Of a stretch of 64,000 nucleotides of DNA, positions 34,552 through 43,145 are shown piece after piece. The notes beneath the pieces are model-generated. The model saw only the letters and a program-made list of their open reading frames with translations, was not told the DNA's origin and did not search any database. The position numbers and the translations under genes are program-made. Position 1 is the stretch's first letter; each line of letters opens with the position of its first letter. The stretch is from contig NZ_CBCPHV010000003.1 of assembly GCF_965118635.1 (NCBI RefSeq), positions 1-64,000 on the forward strand, given 5' to 3'. The DNA is from Empedobacter brevis_A (lineage in GTDB: Bacteria; Bacteroidota; Bacteroidia; Flavobacteriales; Weeksellaceae).

Positions 34552-35826
34552 ATGAAAGTTTCCCTAAAAAATTATACTTTTCGTTATCTTACTTTTTGGC
34601 TACTTATTGTTATTGCAATTTGGGCAGTTATTTTTCATTCCTTGATTTTGGACGAAGTTTATGATAATGTAGATGATGGATTGAAAAATCAAAAAATAGA
34701 AATTATTCGAGAAGCTTATCAAGATCCAAGTTTGTTGAAAGAAACGGAATTTGGTTTAAGTCAATTCAAAATCACAAAAATACATCCTTCTCAATACAAC
34801 GAAAAAAATCGTTTTTCCAATGAAATGATTTACATGGAATATGACGATGATATGGAACCTTATAGAGTTTTGAGAACAGGTTTTTATGATAAACATAATA
34901 TTCCATATGCGCTCGAGATAAGAACATCTACTGTAGAAGAAGATGAATTAATTTATGATTTGTCCATTTCTCTTATTGTGTTATATGTTTTCATTTTGAT
35001 AAGTATTTTATTGATTAATCATTTCGGATTGAAAAAAGCCTTTAAACCTTTTCAACAAATTATTTCTCAATTAAGAAAATATGAAGTCGGAAATAATGAG
35101 AACTTAACAATTGTAGAAACAAATGTGAAAGAATTTTCTTTTTTGCAGAAAGAAATCGAACGAATGATTAATAGAAATGATGAGGTTTTTAATTCGCAAA
35201 AATTATTCATAGAAAATGCTTCGCATGAATTGCAAACTCCTTTGTCGATTGCGATAAATAAACTCGATTTATTAATTGAAAATTCAGATTTCAACGAAAA
35301 AGAATTGTTGAGTTTAGTAGAAACCAAACAAACACTTTGGCGAATGGTGAATCTAAATAAATCATTGTTAATGTTGTCAAGAATAGAAAATAATCAATAC
35401 AAAAATAATGTTGAGGTTAATTTTACAAAGTTGACAAAAGATTTACTCGAAGATTATGAATCAATTTTAGAAATAGAAGAAATTAAATTAGAAACTAATT
35501 TTAAACAAGATTTCATCCTTAATTTTAATTCTGATTTAGCACAAGTTTTAATCTCAAATTTGATTCGAAATGCAATAAAACATAACAACGAAGAGAAAAT
35601 GATAAAGATTGAAAGTGATTCTAATCAACTAATCATTTCGAATACAGGAAAAAAAGTACCTTTAGATGCTCATCTCATTTTTAATCGATTTTATAAACAG
35701 GGAATTAGCGAAGGAAGCAATGGTTTAGGACTTTCTATTGTAGAAACGATTATTAAAAATCAACATAATTTGAGCTTAAATTATAATTATCATGATCCTT
35801 TTCATCAATTTATTCTAAAAAAATAA
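34552..35826 (+). CDS. sensor histidine kinase
   Basis: A 424-residue inner-membrane kinase. Helix 1 is at about 11-33, a ~105-residue periplasmic sensor follows, and helix 2 is at about 140-157. A linker leads to the dimerisation domain with the phosphoacceptor H225 in ENASHELQTPLSIAINK, and the HATPase domain with NLIRNAIKHNN (N box, near 340) and NGLGLSI (G2 box, near 390). The C terminus is short. It is 1 base after the response regulator. The periplasmic signal is unknown, but the adjacent PepSY-like secreted proteins suggest an envelope signal. Confidence 0.93.
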   Translation: MKVSLKNYTFRYLTFWLLIVIAIWAVIFHSLILDEVYDNVDDGLKNQKIEIIREAYQDPSLLKETEFGLSQFKITKIHPSQYNEKNRFSNEMIYMEYDDDMEPYRVLRTGFYDKHNIPYALEIRTSTVEEDELIYDLSISLIVLYVFILISILLINHFGLKKAFKPFQQIISQLRKYEVGNNENLTIVETNVKEFSFLQKEIERMINRNDEVFNSQKLFIENASHELQTPLSIAINKLDLLIENSDFNEKELLSLVETKQTLWRMVNLNKSLLMLSRIENNQYKNNVEVNFTKLTKDLLEDYESILEIEEIKLETNFKQDFILNFNSDLAQVLISNLIRNAIKHNNEEKMIKIESDSNQLIISNTGKKVPLDAHLIFNRFYKQGISEGSNGLGLSIVETIIKNQHNLSLNYNYHDPFHQFILKK

Positions 35827-35830
35827 TTTA

Positions 35831-35865
35831 TTCCTAAATCTTTCCTAATTCACTTCAGAACTTTG
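35831..35865 (+). promoter_or_regulatory. direct-repeat operator and -7 box of the PepSY-like genes
   Basis: TTCCTAAATCT (35831) and TTCCTAATTCA (35842), 5 bases, then GAACTTTG (35858-35865, 7 of 8). The repeats cover the -33 position, where no TTTG is found, as expected of a promoter that needs an activator. Layout is identical to 33823-33857. Confidence 0.72.
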
Positions 35866-35896
35866 TCCTATAAATAAATTATAAAATCAAAACAAT

Positions 35897-36325
35897 ATGA
35901 AAAAGTTTTTTAGTGTAGTAATGTTAAGCTTTGCGTTAGTTTCTTTTGCACAAGATCAAGCAATAAAATACAATCAATTACCAAAATCAGGTCAACAATT
36001 CATCAACAAATATTTTGGAGCAAAACAAGTTGGTTCAGTAATGTTGGATGAAGAATTATTCTCGAAAGAATACAAAGTTTATTTGGCAAATGGAACGAAA
36101 GTAGAATTTGATGGCGATGGAGTTTGGAAAGAAGTTGATGGAAACAGAAATGTAATTCCAACAGGATTTGTACCAGCAAAAGTTTCGAATTATGTAAAAA
36201 GAAGTTTTCCTAATACAAAAATTATAAAAATAGAAAGAGATCATAACGAAATTGAAGTAAAATTGAACAACGGACTTGAAGTGAAGTTTGATAGAAATGG
36301 AAATTTCAAAAAAATTGATGATTAA
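35897..36325 (+). CDS. PepSY-like (PF11396 type) secreted protein
   Basis: A 142-residue secreted protein with a signal peptide (MKKFFSVVMLSFALVSFA, cleavage near residue 18). The mature part has two PepSY-like repeats: LPKSGQQFINKYFG leading to VEFDGDGVWKEVD, and VSNYVKRSFPNTKIIKIE leading to VKFDRNGNFKKID. Such small beta-lactamase-inhibitor-like proteins are common in Bacteroidota next to two-component systems. It is probably periplasmic. It sits downstream of the direct-repeat site shared with the adjacent regulator, so its expression is likely set by that system. Confidence 0.85.
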   Translation: MKKFFSVVMLSFALVSFAQDQAIKYNQLPKSGQQFINKYFGAKQVGSVMLDEELFSKEYKVYLANGTKVEFDGDGVWKEVDGNRNVIPTGFVPAKVSNYVKRSFPNTKIIKIERDHNEIEVKLNNGLEVKFDRNGNFKKIDD

Positions 36326-36331
36326 TTTGTT

Positions 36332-36799
36332 ATGAAAAGAATAGTTTTAGGAATAAGCTTATTTTCTGTATTTGCATTTGCAACAATTTCTTGCAATAAT
36401 GACGATGATGTTAATTCATCTCAATTAATAGAAGTAAATAATCTTCCTGCTGAAGGACAAAAATTTGTAGAAAAATATTTTTCTGGAATAGGAATTGAGA
36501 AAATAGAAAAACATAATCCTGCAAAGGTAAATGGAGCAATGTATGAAGTTGATTTTATCAACAGAGACGAAATAGATTTTGATGCGAATGGAACATGGTT
36601 GAAAGTAGAAGCGGAAGGAAATCGTCCTATTCCAACTGGTTTTATATTACCTTCGATTGTATCTTATGTCAAAACAAATTATCCAACTTTTGAGATTAAT
36701 CAAATAGAAAAAAAGTACGAAGGATTTGAAGTAGAATTAACAAATGATCTTGATTTGATATTTAATTCAAAAGGAGAATTTGTTCGTATTCAATATTAA
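36332..36799 (+). CDS. PepSY-like lipoprotein, paralogue of the previous gene
   Basis: A 155-residue lipoprotein. The signal sequence MKRIVLGISLFSVFAFATIS is followed by the lipobox Cys (ISC, residue 21) and an NDDDVN linker. The mature part parallels the previous protein: LPAEGQKFVEKYFSG, IDFDANGTWLKVE, the PIPTGF segment, and VSYVKTNYPTFEINQIE. The stop of the first gene and this ATG are 6 bases apart, so they form one operon under the direct-repeat promoter. The pair looks like a soluble and a membrane-anchored version of the same domain. Confidence 0.83.
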   Translation: MKRIVLGISLFSVFAFATISCNNDDDVNSSQLIEVNNLPAEGQKFVEKYFSGIGIEKIEKHNPAKVNGAMYEVDFINRDEIDFDANGTWLKVEAEGNRPIPTGFILPSIVSYVKTNYPTFEINQIEKKYEGFEVELTNDLDLIFNSKGEFVRIQY

Positions 36800-36820
36800 A
36801 ATTCTTTAAAATAAATTAAT

Positions 36821-36852
36821 AAAAACTCCAACTAAATTCAGTTGGAGTTTTT
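36821..36852. terminator. bidirectional terminator after the PepSY-like genes
   Basis: Stem AAAAACTCCAACT (36821-36833) with AGTTGGAGTTTTT (36840-36852). It is almost the same hairpin as at 4071-4102. It serves the PepSY-like operon and the convergent pcm gene. Confidence 0.9.
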
Positions 36853-36863
36853 TTTATAAAATT

Positions 36864-37511
36864 TTATTTATCTCGACTTTCTAACATCGGCACAAATTTG
36901 AAATCACCAAATTCATAATATTCAAATTGATTTTCTGATAAGCGCATAATTACAATCATTCGTTGCGATTGTTCTCCAACAGGAATTACCATAATTCCAC
37001 CAATATTTAATTGTTTTTTTAGTTCTTCTGGAATTTCTGGCGCGCCAGCCGTTACAATAATTTTATCAAAAGGAGCAAAAGAAGGTAAACCTTTGTAACC
37101 ATCTCCATAAGTTTGATAACGCGGCTCGAAATTAATTTTTTTCAACATAATCTTCGAGAAATCAAACAAATCTTTTTGACGTTCAATCGTAAAAACTTCA
37201 GCTCCTAAAGCAACCAAAACAGCAGTTTGATAACCAGAACCAGTTCCTATTTCTAAGATTTTTTCTTTTGGTTGAATATCTAATAATTGCGTTTGAAAAG
37301 CAACTGTAAACGGATGCGAAATAGTTTGTCCAGCAGCAATAGGAAAGGCTTCGTCGCGATAAGCAAATTCTGTAAAAGCACTATCTAAAAATAAATGTCG
37401 AGGAACTAAATTAATAGCTTCCAACACGTTTTCATCTTCAATTCCTTTAGAACGCAACAAATCAACCAACATTTTGCGTCTCCCTTTATGTTTAAAATCG
37501 TCTACAGACAT
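36864..37511 (-). CDS. pcm: protein-L-isoaspartate O-methyltransferase
   Basis: A 215-residue class-I methyltransferase that repairs isoaspartyl damage in aged proteins using S-adenosylmethionine. It has the RSKGIEDENVLEAINLVPRH start, the family hallmark AAGQTISHPFTVAFQ, the SAM-binding GTGSGYQTAVLVALG (near 85-100), and DKIIVTAGAPEIPEELKKQL. Length and order are typical. It is convergent with the PepSY-like operon and divergent from an oxidoreductase gene. Confidence 0.95.
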   Translation of the reverse strand: MSVDDFKHKGRRKMLVDLLRSKGIEDENVLEAINLVPRHLFLDSAFTEFAYRDEAFPIAAGQTISHPFTVAFQTQLLDIQPKEKILEIGTGSGYQTAVLVALGAEVFTIERQKDLFDFSKIMLKKINFEPRYQTYGDGYKGLPSFAPFDKIIVTAGAPEIPEELKKQLNIGGIMVIPVGEQSQRMIVIMRLSENQFEYYEFGDFKFVPMLESRDK

Positions 37512-37582
37512 ATTCCAAAATTTTTACAAAAATGCATTAAATACAACTTATTCTCATTAATTTTAACGGCAAAATCTACCAA

Positions 37583-38587
37583 ATGTTAAAAGTAGGAGTA
37601 ATCGGTGCTGGGCACCTTGGAAAAATCCATTTAAATTTATTAAATCAATCGGAAAGATACGAATTAATTGGCTTCTTTGATTCTTTTGAAGAAAATGGAA
37701 AAAAAGTTGAGGCTGAATTTGGGTATAAATATTTTAATTCGATGGACGAATTAATTGATGCTGTTGATGTTGTTGATATCGTGACACCAACATTATCACA
37801 TTATGAAGTCGCATTGAAAGTGATCGAAAAAAATAAACATTTTTTCATCGAGAAACCAGTTACACATACTTTAGAGGAAGCAGATCATTTGTTGAAATTG
37901 ACAAATGAAAAAGGACTGAAAGCACAAGTAGGACATGTAGAACGTTTCAATCCTGCATTTACAGCAGCAGCACCTTTTATAGAAGAACCATTGTTTATTG
38001 AAACGCATCGTTTGGCAGAATTTAATCCACGTGGAACAGATGTTCCTGTTGTGTTAGATTTGATGATTCATGATTTAGATGTTATTTTATCTATCGTAAA
38101 ATCAGAAATCAAATCAATTCATTCTTCTGGAGTTTCAGTAATTAGTGATACGCCCGATATTGCAAATGCCCGAATAGAGTTCGAAAATGGTTGTGTGGTA
38201 AATGTTACGACAAGTAGAATGTCAATGAAAAATATGCGAAAAATGCGTGTTTTTCAACGAAATGCTTATGTTGCAATTGATTTCTTGACGAAGAAAACAG
38301 AAATTATTAAAATGCACAAAGCACCAGAAAATCCAAATGAATTTGCCATGATTTTGGAAAATGATAAAGGAGATCGCAGAGAAATTTGTTTTGAACATCC
38401 TGAAGTTTTACCAAATAATGCAATTTTAGATGAATTGGAAAGCTTTGCAGATTCTATCGAAAATGGAACACCAATCAAAGTTTCGTTACAAGATGGACGA
38501 AATGCATTAAAAGTTGCATTGGAAATTATTGCTTACTTCGAAAAAGAGCAACAAATTATTAAAAATCAAACAATCGAAAAAGAATAA
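37583..38587 (+). CDS. Gfo/Idh/MocA family oxidoreductase
   Basis: A 334-residue NAD(P)-dependent oxidoreductase of the Gfo/Idh/MocA family. The Rossmann motif GAGHLGKIH is at 8-16 and the nicotinamide-binding EKPVTHT near residue 92. The C-terminal domain has the family pattern HDLDVILSIV and the catalytic-loop His. The substrate, usually a sugar or inositol, cannot be told from the sequence, and a 52-base gap separates it from 3-hydroxybutyryl-CoA dehydrogenase, so the pair may be co-transcribed by chance. A weak -7 match (TAATTTTA, 37558-37565) precedes it. Confidence 0.88.
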   Translation: MLKVGVIGAGHLGKIHLNLLNQSERYELIGFFDSFEENGKKVEAEFGYKYFNSMDELIDAVDVVDIVTPTLSHYEVALKVIEKNKHFFIEKPVTHTLEEADHLLKLTNEKGLKAQVGHVERFNPAFTAAAPFIEEPLFIETHRLAEFNPRGTDVPVVLDLMIHDLDVILSIVKSEIKSIHSSGVSVISDTPDIANARIEFENGCVVNVTTSRMSMKNMRKMRVFQRNAYVAIDFLTKKTEIIKMHKAPENPNEFAMILENDKGDRREICFEHPEVLPNNAILDELESFADSIENGTPIKVSLQDGRNALKVALEIIAYFEKEQQIIKNQTIEKE

Positions 38588-38639
38588 GGTTAGAATTTCT
38601 ATTTTTAAAAACAAATAATAAAAACAAACATACAAAAAG

Positions 38640-39530
38640 ATGAAAAATATTACAGTTATTGGAGCTGGAACAATGGGGAATGGAATTGCTCATGTTTTTG
38701 CACAATCAGGATTTGCAGTGAATTTAGTTGACGTTTCTCAAGATAGTTTAGAGCGTGGATTGAAAACAATCGTTGGAAATTTGGAGCGAATGATTGCCAA
38801 AGAAAAAATTACGGAAGCTGATAAAACGGCAACTTTAAATAATATTACAACATTTACAGATACAGCAGAAGCAGTAAAAAATGCTGATTTAGTAGTAGAA
38901 GCAGCAACAGAAAATTTAGATTTGAAATTAAAAATCTTCAAACAAATTGATGAAGCAGCGCCTGCAAATGCTATTTTAGCATCAAATACATCTTCTATTT
39001 CGATTACAAAAATTGCATCTGTTACAAATCGCCCAAAACAAGTGATTGGAATGCATTTTATGAATCCAGTTCCGATGATGAAATTGGTCGAAATTATTCG
39101 TGGTTACGATACAACTGATGAAGTAACAAAAGCGATTATGGAAATGTCGGAAAAATTAGGAAAAACTCCTGTAGAAGTGAATGATTATCCTGGTTTTATC
39201 GCAAATCGTATTTTAATGCCAATGATAAATGAAGCTATTTATTCTTTATATGAAGGCGTTGCAGGTGTTAAAGAAATTGATGATGTTATGAAATTAGGAA
39301 TGGCACATCCAATGGGACCATTACAATTAGCAGATTTTATTGGTTTAGACGTTTGTTTATCAATCTTAGAAGTATTGTACGACGGATTCAAAAATCCTAA
39401 ATATGCACCTTGTCCATTGTTAGTAAATATGGTAACAGCAGGTAAAAAAGGAGTGAAATCTGGCGAAGGATTTTATGATTATTCAGAATCGAAGAAAGCA
39501 GAAAAATTAGCTGTTCAATTTGCGAAATAA
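38640..39530 (+). CDS. 3-hydroxybutyryl-CoA dehydrogenase
   Basis: A 296-residue 3-hydroxyacyl-CoA dehydrogenase, oxidising 3-hydroxybutyryl-CoA to acetoacetyl-CoA with NAD(P). The Rossmann loop GAGTMGNGIAHVFA is at 7-20. The catalytic His is in GMHFMNPVP near residue 140, the Glu partner is in the same region, and the C-terminal dimerisation domain has NDYPGFIANRILMPMINEA and MGPLQLADFIGLDV. It is single-domain, as in short-chain Hbd enzymes, and not the fused FadB type. It is followed by a strong bidirectional terminator. Confidence 0.92.
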   Translation: MKNITVIGAGTMGNGIAHVFAQSGFAVNLVDVSQDSLERGLKTIVGNLERMIAKEKITEADKTATLNNITTFTDTAEAVKNADLVVEAATENLDLKLKIFKQIDEAAPANAILASNTSSISITKIASVTNRPKQVIGMHFMNPVPMMKLVEIIRGYDTTDEVTKAIMEMSEKLGKTPVEVNDYPGFIANRILMPMINEAIYSLYEGVAGVKEIDDVMKLGMAHPMGPLQLADFIGLDVCLSILEVLYDGFKNPKYAPCPLLVNMVTAGKKGVKSGEGFYDYSESKKAEKLAVQFAK

Positions 39531-39560
39531 ATTATTTCAAACGAAATATAAAAATAAACA

Positions 39561-39590
39561 AAAAGCGTTACTTTTTCGAGTAACGCTTTT
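39561..39590. terminator. bidirectional terminator, GCGTTAC type
   Basis: Stem AAAAGCGTTAC / GTAACGCTTTT with an 8-base loop. Sister hairpins with the same stem lie at 46414 and 48650. Confidence 0.9.
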
Positions 39591-39610
39591 TGTTTTGAAA
39601 ACTAATTTGA

Positions 39611-40111
39611 TTACTTAATTGCTGCTAAAGCATCTGTATAATCTGGTTCTTGACCAATTTCAGGAACTTGTTCTGTGTAAGCAATTTCTCCATTTGGATT
39701 AATCACCACAACTGCACGAGAGAATAAACCGTTCAAAGGTCCATCAACCATTTTTACACCATATGCATTTGCAAATTCATCATTTTTGAAATCAGATAAA
39801 GTTACTACATTATCTAAACCTTCAGCTGCACAAAAACGAGATAATGCAAAAGGTAAATCTTTCGAAATACATAAAACAACTGTATTTGGAGCAGAAGAAA
39901 CTTCTTGATTAAAAGTTCTAACTGATTGCGCACAAGTTCCAGTGTCAACACTTGGGAAAATATTTAAAACAACATTTTTTCCAGCGTAATCTGCTAATGT
40001 TTTTTGACTTAAGTCATCTGCTGTTAAAGCAAAACTTGGAGCTTTTTCACCAATAACTGGCAAATCTCCGCCTGTATGAATAGGATTTCCTTTGAATGTA
40101 ATTTCAGCCAT
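39611..40111 (-). CDS. tpx: thiol peroxidase (Tpx)
   Basis: A 166-residue atypical 2-Cys peroxiredoxin that reduces hydroperoxides with thioredoxin. The peroxidatic Cys is in FPSVDTGTCAQSVRTFN (near residue 60) and the resolving Cys is in ALSRFCAAEGLDNVV (near 94). The conserved Arg is in GLFSRAVVVI. It opens with FKGNPIHTGGDLPVIGEKAP, as family members do. It is monocistronic on the minus strand between hbd-like and aspC. Confidence 0.95.
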   Translation of the reverse strand: MAEITFKGNPIHTGGDLPVIGEKAPSFALTADDLSQKTLADYAGKNVVLNIFPSVDTGTCAQSVRTFNQEVSSAPNTVVLCISKDLPFALSRFCAAEGLDNVVTLSDFKNDEFANAYGVKMVDGPLNGLFSRAVVVINPNGEIAYTEQVPEIGQEPDYTDALAAIK

Positions 40112-40223
40112 AATTTTTTATTTTTATGATAGATTTTTAATGATTAAAAGTAATAAATTTATACGGAGAATAAAGTATCTTCGCATCAATAAATTATTAC
40201 ATTACAAATAACTCACAAATATT

Positions 40224-41405
40224 ATGCAACTTTCAAAGCGTTTACAAAATTTGAAACCATCTGCAACTATTGCAATGTCTGCAAAAGCAAGAGAATTAAA
40301 ATCACAAGGAATTGATGTGATTAGTTTAAGTATTGGAGAACCAGATTTCAATACGCCAGATTTTATTAAGGAAGCAGCTAAAAAAGCTATTGACGAAAAT
40401 TATTCAGGATATCCTCCAATTGCCGGATATGCAGATTTAAAAGAAACTATTTGTAAGAAGTTTAAACGTGATAATAATATAGAATATTCTCCAAATCAAA
40501 TTGTTGTTTCTACAGGGGCGAAGCAATCAATTTATAATGTTTTACAAGCAATTGTAGACGAAGGGACAGAAGTTATTATTCCTACACCTTATTGGGTTTC
40601 TTATTCAGATATTGTAGAATTATCAGGAGGAACACCAGTTTTTGTAGAAGGAACATTAGAAGCAGATTTCAAAATTACTCCAACACAATTAGAAGCTGCA
40701 ATTACAGATAAAACTCGTGCAATTATTTATTCATCTCCTTGTAATCCATCAGGATCGGTTTATACAAGAGAAGAATTGCAAGGTTTAGCAACTGTTTTAG
40801 CTAAATATCCAGATGTAATTATTATTTCGGACGAAATTTATGAGCATATAGTTTATGGAGAAAAAAATGTTTCGATTGCATCTTTTCCAGAAGTTTATAA
40901 TCAAACTGTAACTGTAAATGGTTTAGCAAAAGCATTCGCTATGACAGGTTGGAGAATAGGTTTCATAGGAGCACCAGCTTGGTTAGCAAAAGCATGCGAA
41001 ACATTGCAAGGGCAAGTTACTTCTGGGGCAAATTCTATTGCGCAACGTGCAGCGATTACAGCTTTAGAAGCAGATCCAAGTTCAGTACAATATATGGTAG
41101 ATGCATTCGCAGAACGTCGCGAATTAATGTTAGGTTGGGCAAAAGATATTCCAACGTTCAAGGTTAATGAACCAAAAGGAGCTTTCTATTTGTTCCCAGA
41201 TGTTACAGCAACTTTCGGAAATACATACAAAGGTGTTACAATTAACAATGCAGATGATTTAGCATTGTACTTATTAGAACATGCTCAAGTTGCAGTTGTT
41301 TCTGGTTCAGCTTTCGGATCTAAAAATTGTATTCGTATGTCATATGCAGCTTCAGTAGATGAGTTAAGAGAGGCAATGACACGTATCAAAAATGCTTTAG
41401 CGTAA
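40224..41405 (+). CDS. aspC: aspartate aminotransferase (class I)
   Basis: A 393-residue PLP-dependent class-I aminotransferase, most like aspartate aminotransferase, interconverting aspartate/2-oxoglutarate and oxaloacetate/glutamate. It has IGEPDFNTPDFIKEAA near residue 38, STGAKQSIYNVLQAI, SSPCNPSGSVYT, ISDEIYEHIVYG, and the PLP lysine in NGLAKAFAMTGWRIGF (near 234-249). The CIRMSYAAS segment with the carboxylate-binding Arg is near the end. Its upstream region has TATCTTCG, a 7-of-8 match to the -7 box. Confidence 0.92.
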   Translation: MQLSKRLQNLKPSATIAMSAKARELKSQGIDVISLSIGEPDFNTPDFIKEAAKKAIDENYSGYPPIAGYADLKETICKKFKRDNNIEYSPNQIVVSTGAKQSIYNVLQAIVDEGTEVIIPTPYWVSYSDIVELSGGTPVFVEGTLEADFKITPTQLEAAITDKTRAIIYSSPCNPSGSVYTREELQGLATVLAKYPDVIIISDEIYEHIVYGEKNVSIASFPEVYNQTVTVNGLAKAFAMTGWRIGFIGAPAWLAKACETLQGQVTSGANSIAQRAAITALEADPSSVQYMVDAFAERRELMLGWAKDIPTFKVNEPKGAFYLFPDVTATFGNTYKGVTINNADDLALYLLEHAQVAVVSGSAFGSKNCIRMSYAASVDELREAMTRIKNALA

Positions 41406-41427
41406 GTTTAAAAGTAAATGAAATATT

Positions 41428-41456
41428 AAAATCCTCAAGTTTTGCTTGAGGATTTT
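41428..41456 (+). terminator. terminator of aspC
   Basis: Stem AAAATCCTCAAG / CTTGAGGATTTT with loop TTTTG and a T-run. Confidence 0.9.
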
Positions 41457-41561
41457 TTAGTTGATGCAATTTTCTTTGAAAAAAGTAAAATTTTAATTTT
41501 AATGAATTTCAATCAATTAGCCTATTTAAGGGATTTTTTATAAAAAATATTTCAAAAAAGA

Positions 41562-41594
41562 TTTGTTTTAATCGAAAATAACCTCTTATATTTG
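41562..41594 (+). promoter_or_regulatory. promoter of tRNA-Met
   Basis: TTTG (41562-41565), 21 bases, then a perfect TATATTTG (41587-41594). It is 15 bases before the mature tRNA 5' end, and serves as the reference promoter for this window. Confidence 0.85.
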
Positions 41595-41609
41595 CACCAC
41601 TAAAAACAA

Positions 41610-41683
41610 GGCGAGGTAGCTCAGATGGTTAGAGCGCAGGATTCATAACCCTGAGGTCGGCAGTTCGATTCTGCTCTTCGCTA
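41610..41683 (+). tRNA. tRNA-Met (anticodon CAT)
   Basis: A 74-base cloverleaf: acceptor stem GGCGAGG with CTTCGCT (G1-U72 and G6-U67 wobbles), D arm GCTC/GAGC, anticodon loop TTCATAA, T arm GGCAG-TTCGATT-CTGCT. The lowest anticodon pair as written is A31-C39, not a normal pair. The discriminator is A, and the 3' CCA is not encoded. It is probably elongator Met; an Ile-CAU (lysidine) tRNA cannot be excluded by anticodon alone. Confidence 0.92.
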
Positions 41684-41690
41684 CAACTTC

Positions 41691-41722
41691 AAAAGACAAA
41701 TTCATCATTGAGTTTGTCTTTT
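41691..41722 (+). terminator. terminator of tRNA-Met
   Basis: Stem AAAAGACAAA (41691-41700) with TTTGTCTTTT (41713-41722), then more T. Confidence 0.85.
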
Positions 41723-41828
41723 TTTTGTCAAAAATATTATTAGAGTTCTGATGATAATCATCGATTAATCTATTCAAATTCATTAAATTTGCAATCAATT
41801 TAGTAACATTCTAAATAAAATTTAAAAA

Positions 41829-42881
41829 ATGATTCAAACAGATATAGTTATAATCGGAGCTGGACCTACTGGTCTTTTTGCTGTTTTCGAAGCAGGTTTA
41901 TTAAAAATGAGATGTCATATTATTGACGCACTTCCTCAGCCAGGAGGACAATTGACAGAATTGTATCCTAAAAAACCAATTTTTGATATCCCTGGTTATC
42001 CTTCTGTTGGTGCGGGTGAATTAGTTGATAATTTAATGGAACAAATCAAACAATTTGAACCAGGTTTTACATTAAATGAGCAAGCAACGACAATTGATAA
42101 ACAGGAAGACGGAACTTTTATCGTAACTACAAATAAAGGAACACAAGTTCACGGAAATTCAGTTGCGATTGCTGGTGGTCTTGGATCTTTTGAGCCTCGT
42201 AAACCAATTATCGAAAATATAGAAGCATATGAAGATAAAGGAGTTGAATATTTTGTGAAAAATCCTGAATTATTTCGTGATAAAAAAATTGTTATTGCTG
42301 GAGGAGGAGATTCTGCTTTAGATTGGTCGATTTTCTTAGCTGATGTAGCTTCAGAAGTTACTTTAGTTCATAGAAGAAATGAGTTCCGTGGAGCTTTAGA
42401 TTCTGTTGATAAAGTAATTGATTTAAGAAAAGAGGGAAAAATTAATTTGATTACTCCTGCTGAAATTACTGGAATTAAAGGAGAAGGTAAAGTAGAAAGC
42501 TTGGTTATTGAAAAAGAAGGTGAAACTTTTGAACTAGAAACAGATTATTTTATTCCATTATTTGGTCTTTCTCCAAAATTAGGACCTATTGCTAATTGGG
42601 GATTAGAGATTGAAAAAAATGCAATTAAAGTAAACAATGCATTAGATTATCAAACGAATATCGAAGGAATTTATGCTATTGGTGATGTGAATACTTATCC
42701 AGGAAAATTAAAATTGATTTTATGTGGTTTTCATGAAGCTACTTTGATGTGTCAATCTGTTTACAATAGAATGAATCCTGGGAAAAAATTCGTGTTGAAA
42801 TATACGACAGTTTCTGGTGTTGATGGTTTTGATGGAACAAGAAAAGAAGCCGAAAAAGCCGTTGTCAAAGCTATTGACTAA
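41829..42881 (+). CDS. ferredoxin-NADP reductase (thioredoxin-reductase-like, type 2)
   Basis: A 350-residue flavoprotein with the thioredoxin-reductase fold but no CxxC redox pair, as in type-2 ferredoxin-NADP reductases. The FAD-binding GAGPTGL is at 10-16, with PGGQLTELYPKKPIFDIPG; the NADP-binding GGGDSALDW is near 158-166, followed by VHRRNEFRG. The FAD-binding end has YAIGDVNTYPGK, and a C-terminal extension to 350 follows. A 2Fe-2S ferredoxin gene lies 264 bases downstream and could be its partner. Confidence 0.9.
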   Translation: MIQTDIVIIGAGPTGLFAVFEAGLLKMRCHIIDALPQPGGQLTELYPKKPIFDIPGYPSVGAGELVDNLMEQIKQFEPGFTLNEQATTIDKQEDGTFIVTTNKGTQVHGNSVAIAGGLGSFEPRKPIIENIEAYEDKGVEYFVKNPELFRDKKIVIAGGGDSALDWSIFLADVASEVTLVHRRNEFRGALDSVDKVIDLRKEGKINLITPAEITGIKGEGKVESLVIEKEGETFELETDYFIPLFGLSPKLGPIANWGLEIEKNAIKVNNALDYQTNIEGIYAIGDVNTYPGKLKLILCGFHEATLMCQSVYNRMNPGKKFVLKYTTVSGVDGFDGTRKEAEKAVVKAID

Positions 42882-42910
42882 TTTTAATCCAATAAATAGA
42901 AATATTTTTT

Positions 42911-42941
42911 AAAACCTTTTGCGTTTTACGTAAAAGGTTTT
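42911..42941 (+). terminator. terminator of the ferredoxin-NADP reductase gene
   Basis: Stem AAAACCTTTT / AAAAGGTTTT with an inner CGT/ACG pair, then a T-run. The following ~200 bases hold no gene. Confidence 0.85.
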
Positions 42942-43118
42942 TTTATTGACATTCACACGATTCTCTACTCCGTCTTTTAGGTTCATTATCCCAAAAAGGA
43001 TATAATTTCTAAGAAAATAAATCTCTATTCAGTATCCTCTTCATCACAACTCTTATTTAAAATTAGTATTAAATATCAACCAATGAGGTATATTCTTTTT
43101 TGAAAGATAAACAATACG

Positions 43119-43126
43119 TATTTTTG
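43119..43126 (+). promoter_or_regulatory. -7 box TATTTTTG before the ferredoxin gene
   Basis: A perfect TAnnTTTG, 19 bases before the ATG at 43146. A TTTG lies 16 bases upstream at 43099-43102, slightly closer than usual. Confidence 0.6.
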
Positions 43127-43145
43127 TGTATCTTGAAAAAGAGTT

